A DNA stretch of 64,000 nucleotides from Beverwykella pulmonaria (taxonomy: Eukaryota > Ascomycota > Dothideomycetes > Pleosporales > Melanommataceae), in contig BCHH01000006.1 in NCBI GenBank assembly GCA_001599595.1, positions 2,092,319 through 2,156,318 of the forward strand, written 5' to 3'. Shown piece after piece: positions 55,569 through 64,000 of this stretch. The notes under the pieces were generated by a model, which was not told where the DNA came from, did not search any database, and saw nothing but the letters and a program-made list of their open reading frames with translations. Every line of letters starts with the position of its first letter. Position 1 is the stretch's first letter. The translations under genes and the position numbers were made by a program.

Positions 55569-56092
55569 GAGTGCAGGTTGGTCTTGCATGTCCGCAGGGG
55601 ATTATAGATGTAGATGTTATAGACTTTTCTTTAAATACTTGAAATATATCTACTTTAGTATCAATCCCGCCATGTTATACTGAATTTGGAACTATATTAG
55701 CTAAACTCCTCTCCATGAGTGGGTAGGATACAAATTTCAGATCCAGAACCCGCATGTATCAACGCACAAATTTTCACCTGCAGAGAAAGCTTTCTCATAA
55801 CAAGAATCGCACACAATTTTAATCTTAGTGTAAGCCCAGGACACCATACCGTCACGTGGATATGCCACTGACTAATCAGTCCGTCATATATATATCATAT
55901 CACTCAGAATACATATTTCGATAATCTTTCCTCCACGCTCCTGCTTACACTTAGGTTAGGTTTTAAGAGAACACGAGGCTTCAAAGAATGGATTAGGGGG
56001 ATTTGGGAAGTTATGGCACAAGGAAGAATGTATCGCAAGTTGGTGGACAGTCCATGAATAGGGATTGTCGGGAGTATATGGAATGTGGGAAT

Positions 56093-56325
56093 CACGTGTT
56101 GATGTGTAGATCACGTGTGGATCACGTGGGATGTATGGATCACGTGTGGAGGTACCAATCACGTGTGGACACGTGGGGCACTAGCCATAATAGGCTAGTG
56201 CACGCGGCGGTGATGTGGATGGTATTCCCTCTGCTGCACCGCTTCAAGATAGAGAAGCACAACGATTTATTACCCCCTTTGAGAACCCCCATTGCTATTG
56301 CAATAGCCCTGTGAAACCAACAGGG
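56093..56325. repeat. Dispersed repeat, family 3 (copy 2), inverted relative to copy 1
   Basis: Six CACGTG boxes between 56093 and 56185, then the gcactagcc...ggctagtgc arms, cctctgctgcaccgcttcaa and ccattgctattgcaatagcc, in reverse order to 44134-44345. After gccctgtg the sequence still resembles the Tc1 copy for a few codons, so it is probably a fragment of the 5' end of the same element. Confidence 0.85.
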
Positions 56326-56339
56326 ATCGTCTCCGATTT

Positions 56340-57300
56340 TATAACTAGAAAGACATTTGACCACGCATATGTCCCGCACCCATTTATTGCAAACATAATG
56401 CCAAAAGCGGGCGTATAGATTATGCAGTCAATGTGAATCAAAGTCAATATATTCTGAAGTTTGATGTCTTTGTGCCGAATAGTATGCTTGTGAATATATG
56501 CAAGTCCACTTGCAAGACATCCAAATGAGCGATTGAGGACAGAATACTGCTTTTCCATTATAGGTGTTCCGGCATCTTTTATTTCTTGAAGATAAGCTCT
56601 GAGATCTCCTCCGTTGGTAACTGGGATGATGAGCATGCCTAGCTCGCGACCGCAAGCATAGTACGCAGAAGCAGAGAGCACTTCCCAAAAAGGGTTTGTA
56701 GCTGGGTCTCTTGTTCAAACTTTATTAAATGGTGGCTCCTAAGTTCAGATACACAGTGTCATGGAAATATGACTGAGGGTCCTAGAGGGGACAAAACTTG
56801 ACACCGACACCGAAACACTGAAAAAGAAAGAAGGAACGGGAGGACGATTGGTCTTCTATCTTTCGGCACACATATATATCTTCTTTTAAGCGGCTAGGTA
56901 CAACGAAATGGCAACAGGTTGATACCAAATGTCATCACATTCTTCGTGAACGTTACTCGAGACATTTGATCTTCCTATCTAGTACATTGCTGCCTCGGAC
57001 ATCGCATAGCTGCGAGCCGCCTTTACCCTCCTATTTCTATTTTCCACCATTACTCCACCTCAATAGGGCCAAAATACTTGAATTATATACGAATGGGAGT
57101 GTAACCGTTTCATAATATCGATTTCATTCCTAAACGCTTGCTTGAACTTCTCGAAATATGTGCCGTATTACTTGCAGAGAACCTTGAGTCTTCTACTATC
57201 TCGACCGTAGTGCTTCCACCCATGCCGAGTCTGCCGAGGCACCGAAAAGGTAACATATTGCGGTGCGTGATAGCTATGTGTTGGCCTGCACGGAACACCG
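56340..57300 (-). pseudogene. Protein kinase relic, split by inserted sequence
   Basis: In minus sense the N-lobe is seen at 57240-57060: CLGRLGMGGSTTVEIVEDS (glycine loop), then after a frameshift FKQAFRNEIDIMKRLHSHSY and IIQVF. The C-lobe is at 56680-56340: LIIPVTNGGDLRAYLQEI and ASGLAYIHKHTIRHKDIKLQ (catalytic loop with Arg-His-Lys-Asp), and IIYTPAFGI where the Asp-Phe-Gly motif should stand. The middle is replaced by unrelated DNA that includes a family 5 segment. Frameshift, insertion and lost DFG mean no active kinase is made. Confidence 0.75.
56895..57037 (-). repeat. Dispersed segment, family 5 (copy 2)
   Basis: Reverse-strand counterpart of 46015-46170, lying inside the kinase relic between its N- and C-lobes. 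Conserved blocks and the shared reading frame are given under copy 1. Confidence 0.7.
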
Positions 57301-58228
57301 TGGTAGAATGTGTGGATTGTGGATCGATGTGTGCCTCATCTGGCTGGCTCCCTCATCTACTCGAATGGCTGGAGTGGGGGCTTCCGTGACATCTTCGAGA
57401 CAGAACCGGGGAAGGTAGACTAAAGCTAAAGAAGGAAAGGGTAACTGAATTCAGGATGCCTCTTGCAAAAAAAATGTTGAGGTGGGCGGCGCAAGAAACC
57501 CCATTATTATTTGCTGTGCCGCAGCCTTGCAGCGCACCGCTACCTTCAAGCAGCTATCAAATGGGGAGAGCGTTAAGAGCTTAAATTTGCCCATGTTTTA
57601 GATACACGAATTGCAAGGCACGTAATCTAAGATTGTAGCCCTGATAAGATTTGTGCGCACGGTAGCCTCAGCAAGAGTAGCGCACAACACTATCTCAGAA
57701 TGGAGGTGTTTTGAGCTACTTGACTAGCCATGGGCTTCTGTTTTAGTTCCTGTGGGCCTGTTCCAGATACCTAGTGCCTAGATATCTGATCAGTCGTGAC
57801 GACAGGCAGTTATGCCAAGACTCGCGTTCGTGACTGCTTGAAGAGGAGTGGCCTAATGCACTGCGGCTTGCAAGCGCTAGATGTAGTATAAAATTGCGAA
57901 CCTGTCACAAAATTTAGTACATTCAGCAAGCTACAGGTGCAAAGGCGGACGTACAGGTATTATTATATAATACCAAGACGTACACGGGAGGGAAGATGTG
58001 GATTTCGTTGAATTCAAAATTACGCTTCCTGGTCACTATCGCACGACCCAATCGTCATTTGTGGTCCGTGTGATTACGTCATGTAAAAATACACGTGATC
58101 CTCGCTTGCAGTTTGGTGGCTGTGCTACTTACTGAATTGCCAACACATGTCGCAATCTCCGCCCCCTTGGGTAAGACGTCTCGCTTTTACTCTTCGATCC
58201 ATCAACGCAGTCCTCACCACGTACCACC
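57301..58228. other. Intergenic, F-box gene promoter
   Basis: No supported gene. A CACGTG (tacacgtgatc) lies at about 58090-58100, and the start context accaccATGG follows at 58229. The rest is AT-rich spacer. Confidence 0.45.
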
Positions 58229-59941
58229 ATGGGCCTGGATAGCCTACCGCAGGAGCTTATCGACCAAATCAGCAGCAACCTTGAGCGCAAAGACTTAAAG
58301 AACACCCTCACATTATCCTCAAAGTTTCAGCCTGCGGCCGAAAAGTACTCGGGCGCTTTTGATGAGTTTGAGCTAAGTGAAGAGACCGCGCTCCAGTTTA
58401 CGGATACCTTTGGGGGTCGCCGCTTTCGCTATCTCCGGCATCTTATTTTCAGAACCAGCCTTCCCCCGCTTGACAAAGCCATTAATCGGAAAGTCAAATT
58501 CGAGCGTCATGCATGCCGTGACACGGAAGAAGAGCTTCGAGAGGCCGACGAATGCTTTACAAATCAAATCCAATTCTTGTTCTCGACCGTCAAGACAGTG
58601 GAAGACCGTGCAATTACCAAACATGGACCTGGAAAGATCAAGCTTACAATCCATACTCCAACCCGACGTATCGATCGAGAGAGCTACTGCCTACATCGCG
58701 CCTATGTGAGCTGGAGGGTCCACCTACTTAATCCTAGGATTCTTCCTAGTCTCGCATCAGTATGCGCGCTCCGCATCGAGAACGGTGTATATTTCTACCA
58801 CTCTACTCAAATTGACGACCTCTCTCAACGAAAGATTGATCTACGAGTCCTTGTCGATCTTTCTGCCAAGCTGCCCAACCTTGGAGCTCTGCGATGCAGC
58901 ATCGGAGGCGATGAGTGGCTAGCCTGTAATCAGGATGAATTGTTGAGATATATAACGGGGGATTGGGCTGGCCCTCGTCGAGACTCGCGTCAGGACTTCG
59001 CTAAAACCCTTGAGGCCACCCCAATATTGAGTTTAAGAGACGCTCGATTGGACTTTATAGCTCCGTTTTCTGGTACATACGTTCTTGACCAGCGCGAGGC
59101 CTTCCCCAATCTTGTTGCACCCTCAAAATATGACACATTTAGCTCTAGTCTGCGTGTATTATCTTATCAGCTACGACGGTTTAGCCTTACAGCTATGGTA
59201 GATTATACCCTGTTTTGGCCTGCTCATGGGGCCCTCCCGTCCTGGCCTAACCTGGAAACTTTGAGTGTAAAATTTCAAATAACGGCTCCGTCTGGGGAGT
59301 GGTACTTCAACGGTTTGAGAAACGAAGGAAGCAAACACGGATATGTTATCGATAGAACTTCTTATCCTCCCTATGCAGAAACAGCGAAAGACCGCGCAAG
59401 CCACACCGAGTTTGATTGGCAGGACTTCGTTTGTGGCCAATACCGCGTGGTGCCCAACGACAACACTCTGGTGCCACTGTTTACAGCGTTTGCGACGGCT
59501 CTCGCACACATGCCACGCTTGAAACAGGCGTTGCTATGGGCACCCCTTCTATTATCGACTTTCGGCATGACGGAAGACAACTTTTACAAAGACCTCGACG
59601 TTACTACATTGACGAATCACTTTTACAATAATAAGGTTTCCAGGCCATTGGCCTGGGGCATAGTTTATACTTCCCCGAATGCGGAAGGGTTTATGGACTG
59701 TCTTGGTCACCGGGTGGAGAATGCACGCCAAATTTGGTGGCAGGTAGCCAAATGGCGCCCCAATAAGGCGCTCCATCAGATGTTCAGGAGTATCGGACAA
59801 GATAAGCATGGGGATAATCTCATCGAGTATTGGGAAGATGAGCGGAACGGCACTGGTCTAGCAAATCCGGATGAAGTCGAGCGATTCGAGCACCAACTAT
59901 TCCGCGATGACTACCCGAGCGTTACATTTCGCAGAATTTAG
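58229..59941 (+). CDS. F-box domain protein
   Basis: Intronless frame of 570 residues from ATG in accaccATGG. The N-terminus MGLDSLPQELIDQISSNLER, KDLKNTLTLSSKF (about 1-33) is a standard F-box, which binds Skp1 so that the protein serves as substrate receptor of an SCF ubiquitin ligase. The remaining 500 residues lack LRR, WD40 or Kelch repeats but have the LPNLGALRC, WPNLETLSVKF and MPRLKQALLWA segments often seen in fungal F-box proteins that survey a list of sites. Fungi carry many such genes of unknown substrate. Codon usage looks normal and no interruption is seen. Confidence 0.85.
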   Translation: MGLDSLPQELIDQISSNLERKDLKNTLTLSSKFQPAAEKYSGAFDEFELSEETALQFTDTFGGRRFRYLRHLIFRTSLPPLDKAINRKVKFERHACRDTEEELREADECFTNQIQFLFSTVKTVEDRAITKHGPGKIKLTIHTPTRRIDRESYCLHRAYVSWRVHLLNPRILPSLASVCALRIENGVYFYHSTQIDDLSQRKIDLRVLVDLSAKLPNLGALRCSIGGDEWLACNQDELLRYITGDWAGPRRDSRQDFAKTLEATPILSLRDARLDFIAPFSGTYVLDQREAFPNLVAPSKYDTFSSSLRVLSYQLRRFSLTAMVDYTLFWPAHGALPSWPNLETLSVKFQITAPSGEWYFNGLRNEGSKHGYVIDRTSYPPYAETAKDRASHTEFDWQDFVCGQYRVVPNDNTLVPLFTAFATALAHMPRLKQALLWAPLLLSTFGMTEDNFYKDLDVTTLTNHFYNNKVSRPLAWGIVYTSPNAEGFMDCLGHRVENARQIWWQVAKWRPNKALHQMFRSIGQDKHGDNLIEYWEDERNGTGLANPDEVERFEHQLFRDDYPSVTFRRI

Positions 59942-60481
59942 TGCTTTCTATGAAGCAAAGTTCTCCAGCTCTGAAGTGCGCAAAATAGATGCTCTTTAAT
60001 CGGCTTCACTAGACTTGAGATTGTCCTATTGTACCTACTTGGGGGATGCATTGCGGCAATGAAATGAGTTACGTAGCCGGGAAGACTACGAGTCACCGGA
60101 ATTACGATATCTATGCCCATTTTGTTATTCAATATCTCAATCTAGAGATTTCACCTACTTGTGTTTCCATATCATTAGTGTCAGTGGGCAGCTAAACCCT
60201 GTGCGGGTTCTAAACTCTACCAGTTTTTCTCATGCATAGGCAAAGAGCATTTTAGAGATAGAAGGCTTGGACCGGCTTGCGATCATGTCGTGGCACGAAT
60301 ACGATTAGGAAATCGTGAGTTTAGCAAAGCGTACATACAGCCAAGGAGAACAGCGATGCAAGGGCCGCGTTTGGTCAACTAACCACGAATAAAACAACTC
60401 GCAGCCACCCACCGACATCGCAACTCGCTACAATTAGCCACCAACATATTTCGATACAACACCCATAACTGCATTTGGTAT
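59942..60481. other. Intergenic between convergent genes
   Basis: 3' regions of the F-box gene (plus) and the TTKKP-repeat gene (minus). No gene seen. Confidence 0.5.
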
Positions 60482-62567
60482 CTACCAATTGGGTCGCTTC
60501 CACCCCGATCGCTTCTCCTTCCTCCACTCTGTCGCCAACGCTCGGATTAGTTGTGCGAAAGCGTCATTCGTGCCACGTGGTTTGCCTGTTTTCCCAAGTC
60601 GTTCGTTGGGCCTCACCCAACTGTTCTCAAGCGCTGTTAGGAGCTTATCCATCGTATTCCTTGTTCTCGAGTTTGCTTTGTCGAACATCTCGTCCATGTA
60701 CGTGTTCCACAGGTTGCGTAAGCCTTGATGCTGCCACGGAGTGTGTCCGGGCGCAGGTTGGTGATTAGGGAGTTCGTTGTCGAGCTCGTCGAGCGTATTG
60801 CCAATGCGCTGCTTCTGGTCGACGAGGAACTGCTTGATGATCACGTTCTTCATATACTTCTGAGCACCCAGGAGGGCTTTTACCCTTAGAGCCTGAACAC
60901 CCGCATCAACGGTGTTCTTTTCGATGGCGGTGATAGCGGCATCAATATCATAGACTTGGTTCGTTGTCTTGTAATTCCACATCTATCGAATCTAGTCAGT
61001 TTTTACTGCAGCATAGATGAATTATTTTGTACCTGTTGTTTTGTTGGTCTGTTTATGTCCCTCTGCAGCCATACAAACTCGTCCGCGAAGCGCTGCGAAC
61101 TTGGATACTGCCATGCAATATGGGCCTTTGCGGAAAGAGCGTTGTTCCCATTCAGCTGGATGGTGAATGCAGGGGCGCTCCATGTCTTGCTCCAATAATT
61201 GCAAAAGTTGATCTTGGCACCATTTTGGGTGGGATTTGGATCTACGAATAGCTTTTGATCATCAAAATGGACTTCGCTAAGCCAATTGAAGAAATGAGTC
61301 ACAACCTGCCACTCCAGGACGTGTTCCACGTCGTATTGACCACCCTGAACCTTTTGGAAATTGTTCTGGGTGCTGCCCCATTCCATGCGTTGGCATTGCT
61401 GTGGATTCATCCATCCAAATACGGGGGCATTCCCGGGTCCCTATTCGCGAGTTAATTCTAAAATACTTATGGCAATACATTAGGGCTACGAACCATGCGG
61501 CCTGTCCGTGGGTTGTTCGGATACGGATTTGCATCGAAGCTATTTCGTGGCTCGCCACAAGCTGAGCCGGCTTTCGGAGCTCTCTTTAGCAGGGAATTCG
61601 TCACGCTTTCGACAAAACTGTGGGACTCGTTATCGAGGTTACGAGTAGCCAACTGCACCTTGGCGTTCTCTGCGTTGTATTTCGCCAAGATCTTCTTGCA
61701 ATCCAATTTGTCTTCAGCCTGGCAAGATGCAGATGCACCTGCACCTGCACCTGGAGGCGGCTTCTGGCCCAGCTTAGGCTTCGCTGCTCGTGACTGCTTC
61801 TGATCCGGCTTGGGCTTAGTGGTAATGGGCTGCTGTCCACAAGGCTTTTGCTTTGGCGCCGGCTTCTTGGTCGTTGGCGTCTTGGTCGTTGGCTTCTTAG
61901 TCGTTGGCTTCTTGGTCGTTGGCTTCTTGGTCGGTGGCTTCTTGGTCGTTGGCTTCTTAGTTGTTGGCTTCTTAGTCGTTGTCTTCTGAGTTGTTGGCTT
62001 CTTAGTTGGCTTCTTTGTTCTGCTCCTCGCGCGAACTTCCAGATCGCGGCGCTCAAGCTCCTCTTCATCCTGTTTTTCTTCATCCTGCTTCTCTTCATCG
62101 AAAATATCATCATCGCCGTCTACAATATCACGTTCTTGGAGGATTTCCATCCAATCTTCTAGCTCGCCAACACCTCTTATGTCGCGTTCACGGAGCTCAG
62201 TATGATAAAACTCATACACTATATCGTTGATGTACACTTCTCCACCGAGCGTCTGTTCGCCAATGACGCATTCGGTCATGATCAACTCGAAGGAAGCTTT
62301 GCAATTCTCAACGGTGTCTGTATGCTGCTGGCGATCGATTTGGAAGGTGTAGTGCAGGGACTCATGATACAAGACATCGCTGGCGTTGGCGTATGGGACG
62401 TCATTGCAGAGAGCCAGACCTGGTCCATCGAGAATTGACCGAATTGATTTTACAATGTCTTCTCCCGGGAAATGAACATCGCTAGGATGCTCATAGTTAC
62501 AGGTGACGATTGCGTATGCGCCCAGCGCATTAGTGATAGAAATCATTGGGAGAAGGAATGGTTTCAT
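60482..62567 (-). CDS. Secreted TTKKP-repeat protein with conserved C-terminal region (660 aa)
   Basis: Exons 62567-61494, 61440-61033 and 60982-60482, introns 53 and 50 nt, all phase 0, give 660 residues. Signal peptide MKPFLLPMISITNALGAYA, a Cys-containing N-terminal domain, an acidic stretch (DDDIFDEEKQDEEKQDEE), then about ten KKPTT-type units (about 185-245) and a Lys/Pro/Gln linker. The C-terminal part, EHVLEWQVVTHFFNWL, INFCNYWSKTW, then a helical domain (IDAAITAIEKNTVDAGVQAL), resembles the unnamed C-terminal region of some fungal secreted chitinase-related and orphan proteins (VEHVLE, FC-W motifs); this is my recollection, not a search. The basic Thr/Pro repeat suggests heavy O-glycosylation and a wall or matrix location. 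Confidence 0.78.
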
Positions 62568-62576
62568 GTTGCCCAA

Positions 62577-63137
62577 TGGTACTTAGTTTTGAATAACAAT
62601 TTACAGGGTGATCACGCTGAAAAATAAAGAAGAGACGATGCTGAAATGACGCAGTGCAACTGACGAGAATGTAACCTTGAAAAGAAGGTAATGAGTATAA
62701 TGAACAAGAAAGACAGCAAATGAATGAATGAACAAAAAAAATGAAGGAATGAATGATGCTTTCTACGGCCAGCCCCCATTGTTCTTAAATATATATTCGG
62801 AGTTACTATACGGACTCCGTAGAAGATTATGTGTCACAGCTCATAGACCTATCCCCACTGTCGCTTCGTGGAGCTTCTATCAACCCAAAGAAATATGGAT
62901 AACGTACAGTGTTCCCTTATTTCTCATATATTTTTCAACACTACAAGGGGCGCGGGACAATGCATTTCGGAGAGATTTTGGTGTTCTTGCTAAGAAATAT
63001 GTCCAATACACATCGCCCCACGCCCCTTGTAAGTTCTTAGTCTTTACAGCAACTTCCTGTTAGAGTGTCTACGAAATAGGTTCAAATGCTATCCTGTGTT
63101 GTACTACGGGGCTAACTAGACTCTTACGCTAAGTTGA
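62577..63137. other. Intergenic, promoter of the TTKKP gene
   Basis: Contains A/T-rich leader DNA of the minus-strand gene. A segment near 63081-63130 (tatcctgtgttgtactacgg) recurs near 63477-63500 on the far side of the 43-bp array. No gene is seen. Confidence 0.45.
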
Positions 63138-63390
63138 TGCAGCGTAGAAGACAAACAATATCCATGACGAGGGGGTGTCATGCGGCGTAGAGAACTAACA
63201 ATATCCACGACGAGGGGGTGTCATGCGGCGTAGAGAACTAACAATATCCACGACGAGGGGGTGTCATGCGGCGTAGAGAATTAACAATATCCACTACGAG
63301 AGGGCATCATGCGGCGTAGAGAACTTACAATGTCTATGCATGAGGGGGCGGCGTAGAAGACTGATAATGTCTATATACGAGGGGGCAAGT
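63138..63390 (+). repeat. 43-bp minisatellite, about five to six units
   Basis: Units start with tgcrgcgtagaraac at 63138, 63181, 63224, 63267 and 63310, exactly 43 bp apart, followed by a diverged shorter unit near 63348. Each contains acaatatccacgacgaggggg. Identical spacing without unique spacers rules out a CRISPR-like arrangement. The array is flanked by two copies of a tatcctgtgttgtac-containing segment. Confidence 0.9.
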
Positions 63391-63697
63391 GCAGATTAGC
63401 TCAGGCATTCTTAACCAGTAAGTGTGGTTAAGATAGAGTTGGGGCAAAGGAGAGTAGGGCGAAATGGCTTCAAATGTTATCCTGTGTTGTACCACAGGGC
63501 GAAACGGAATCTTACACTCTGCTTATAAACTAGTATATTAGATTTACTGTCTATAATCTACCTCAGTTTATTGTTTCCTACAATTAGTAGAGCAGATGCA
63601 GGAAAATATTTAAAGCAGAGCTTGAAAAAGTAATAAAATTAACGCTACAACAAAACCAAAATGATCTACCCACAATGGGGTTGGACAGAGAGGAGGG

Positions 63698-64000
63698 CTA
63701 GCAAACTTCAATTTCAAGTTCAAAGACCACCACGCAACCAGATGCTGTACCGAGAGCAATGATGCCCCCATAAACAGCTACGCAACTTGCTCGATATTCA
63801 GAAGGGAGCCAAATTATGTCTTCCGTCCCCCAGCTTACCCACTGATCCTTTAAAAATATAGCACGGAACGAACTCAATTGAGAAACATCATCGTTATTGG
63901 GAAGAGACGTGGCATGTAACACTCCCTTATCAGTGTAGAGGAATGTCCCATCATTAGAAAATGACAACACTCGAACGTTGGCATGGCTCCCGAGCGTTTG
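63698..64000 (-). CDS. C-terminus of a WD40-repeat (NLR/HET-E-like) protein, partial
   Basis: The frame is open from the right edge of the window to a TAG at 63698. It reads VLSFSNDGTFLYTDKGVL, AIFLKDQWVSWGTEDIIWLP, SEYRASCVAVYGGIIALGTA, SGCVVVFELEIEVC. This is the characteristic last stretch (final blade and cap, W-x-LPPEYR) of fungal NACHT/STAND proteins with WD40 repeats, which act in self/non-self recognition and programmed cell death. The NACHT and effector domains must lie to the right, outside the window. Whether that gene is intact cannot be told here. Confidence 0.85.
   Translation of the reverse strand, partial: QTLGSHANVRVLSFSNDGTFLYTDKGVLHATSLPNNDDVSQLSSFRAIFLKDQWVSWGTEDIIWLPSEYRASCVAVYGGIIALGTASGCVVVFELEIEVC

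Noticed and set aside
63138..63390. CRISPR-like array
   Set aside because: Units follow one another at 43 bp with no unique spacers, in a eukaryotic genome; it is a minisatellite.

Overview
This window comes from the nuclear genome of a filamentous ascomycete (Pezizomycotina; the gene set would suit a Dothideomycete, though the class is not proven). The evidence is short 44-60 nt introns with CTAAC/CTGAC-type branch sites, an AA9 lytic polysaccharide monooxygenase, a Zn2Cys6 regulator, a fungal NACHT/WD40-type C-terminus, PIF/Harbinger, Tc1 and LINE transposons, and nonsense codons in transposons of the CpA-to-TpA kind left by repeat-induced point mutation (RIP). Exon structures were built by hand. 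I kept a model only where splice sites, reading phase and conserved motifs agreed.

Layout. Positions 1-4200 hold the 3' end of a proline-rich protein gene with an assembly gap, then a 5'-truncated LINE with target-site duplications. Positions 4231-15483 are a compact housekeeping block: a four-exon mitofissin (Atg44/DUF1748) gene that no single long reading frame shows, divergent from pyruvate kinase, then the mRNA-capping RNA triphosphatase, proteasome subunit Rpn2 and COX10. Positions 15800-29700 are more adaptive: an AA9 LPMO, a seven-exon cytochrome P450 with a GC-AG intron, a 2919-bp PIF/Harbinger element with intact ends, a Zn2Cys6 factor, a cyclase-family hydrolase and a CorA-type transporter. 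P450, regulator and hydrolase may be remains of one small metabolic cluster split by the transposon.

From 29.7 kb to the end the window is accessory, AT-richer DNA. It holds small secreted or orphan genes (an ML-like protein, a HeLo/fungal_N-like membrane protein, a QQG-repeat secreted protein, a pair of apparently related secreted proteins of which one keeps HEFMH, a TTKKP-repeat secreted protein), an AIM6-like phosphodiesterase, an F-box protein and, at the right edge, the C-terminus of an NLR-like WD40 protein on the minus strand. Between them are Tc1, pogo, LTR-like and permease/kinase relics. Five short dispersed repeat families occur two or three times each. Three of them carry CACGTG boxes and a TATA-like site, and one sits directly upstream of three separate coding stretches.

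Main limits: starts of several orphan genes are uncertain, both N gaps interrupt coding repeats and seem mis-sized, and no homology search was possible.
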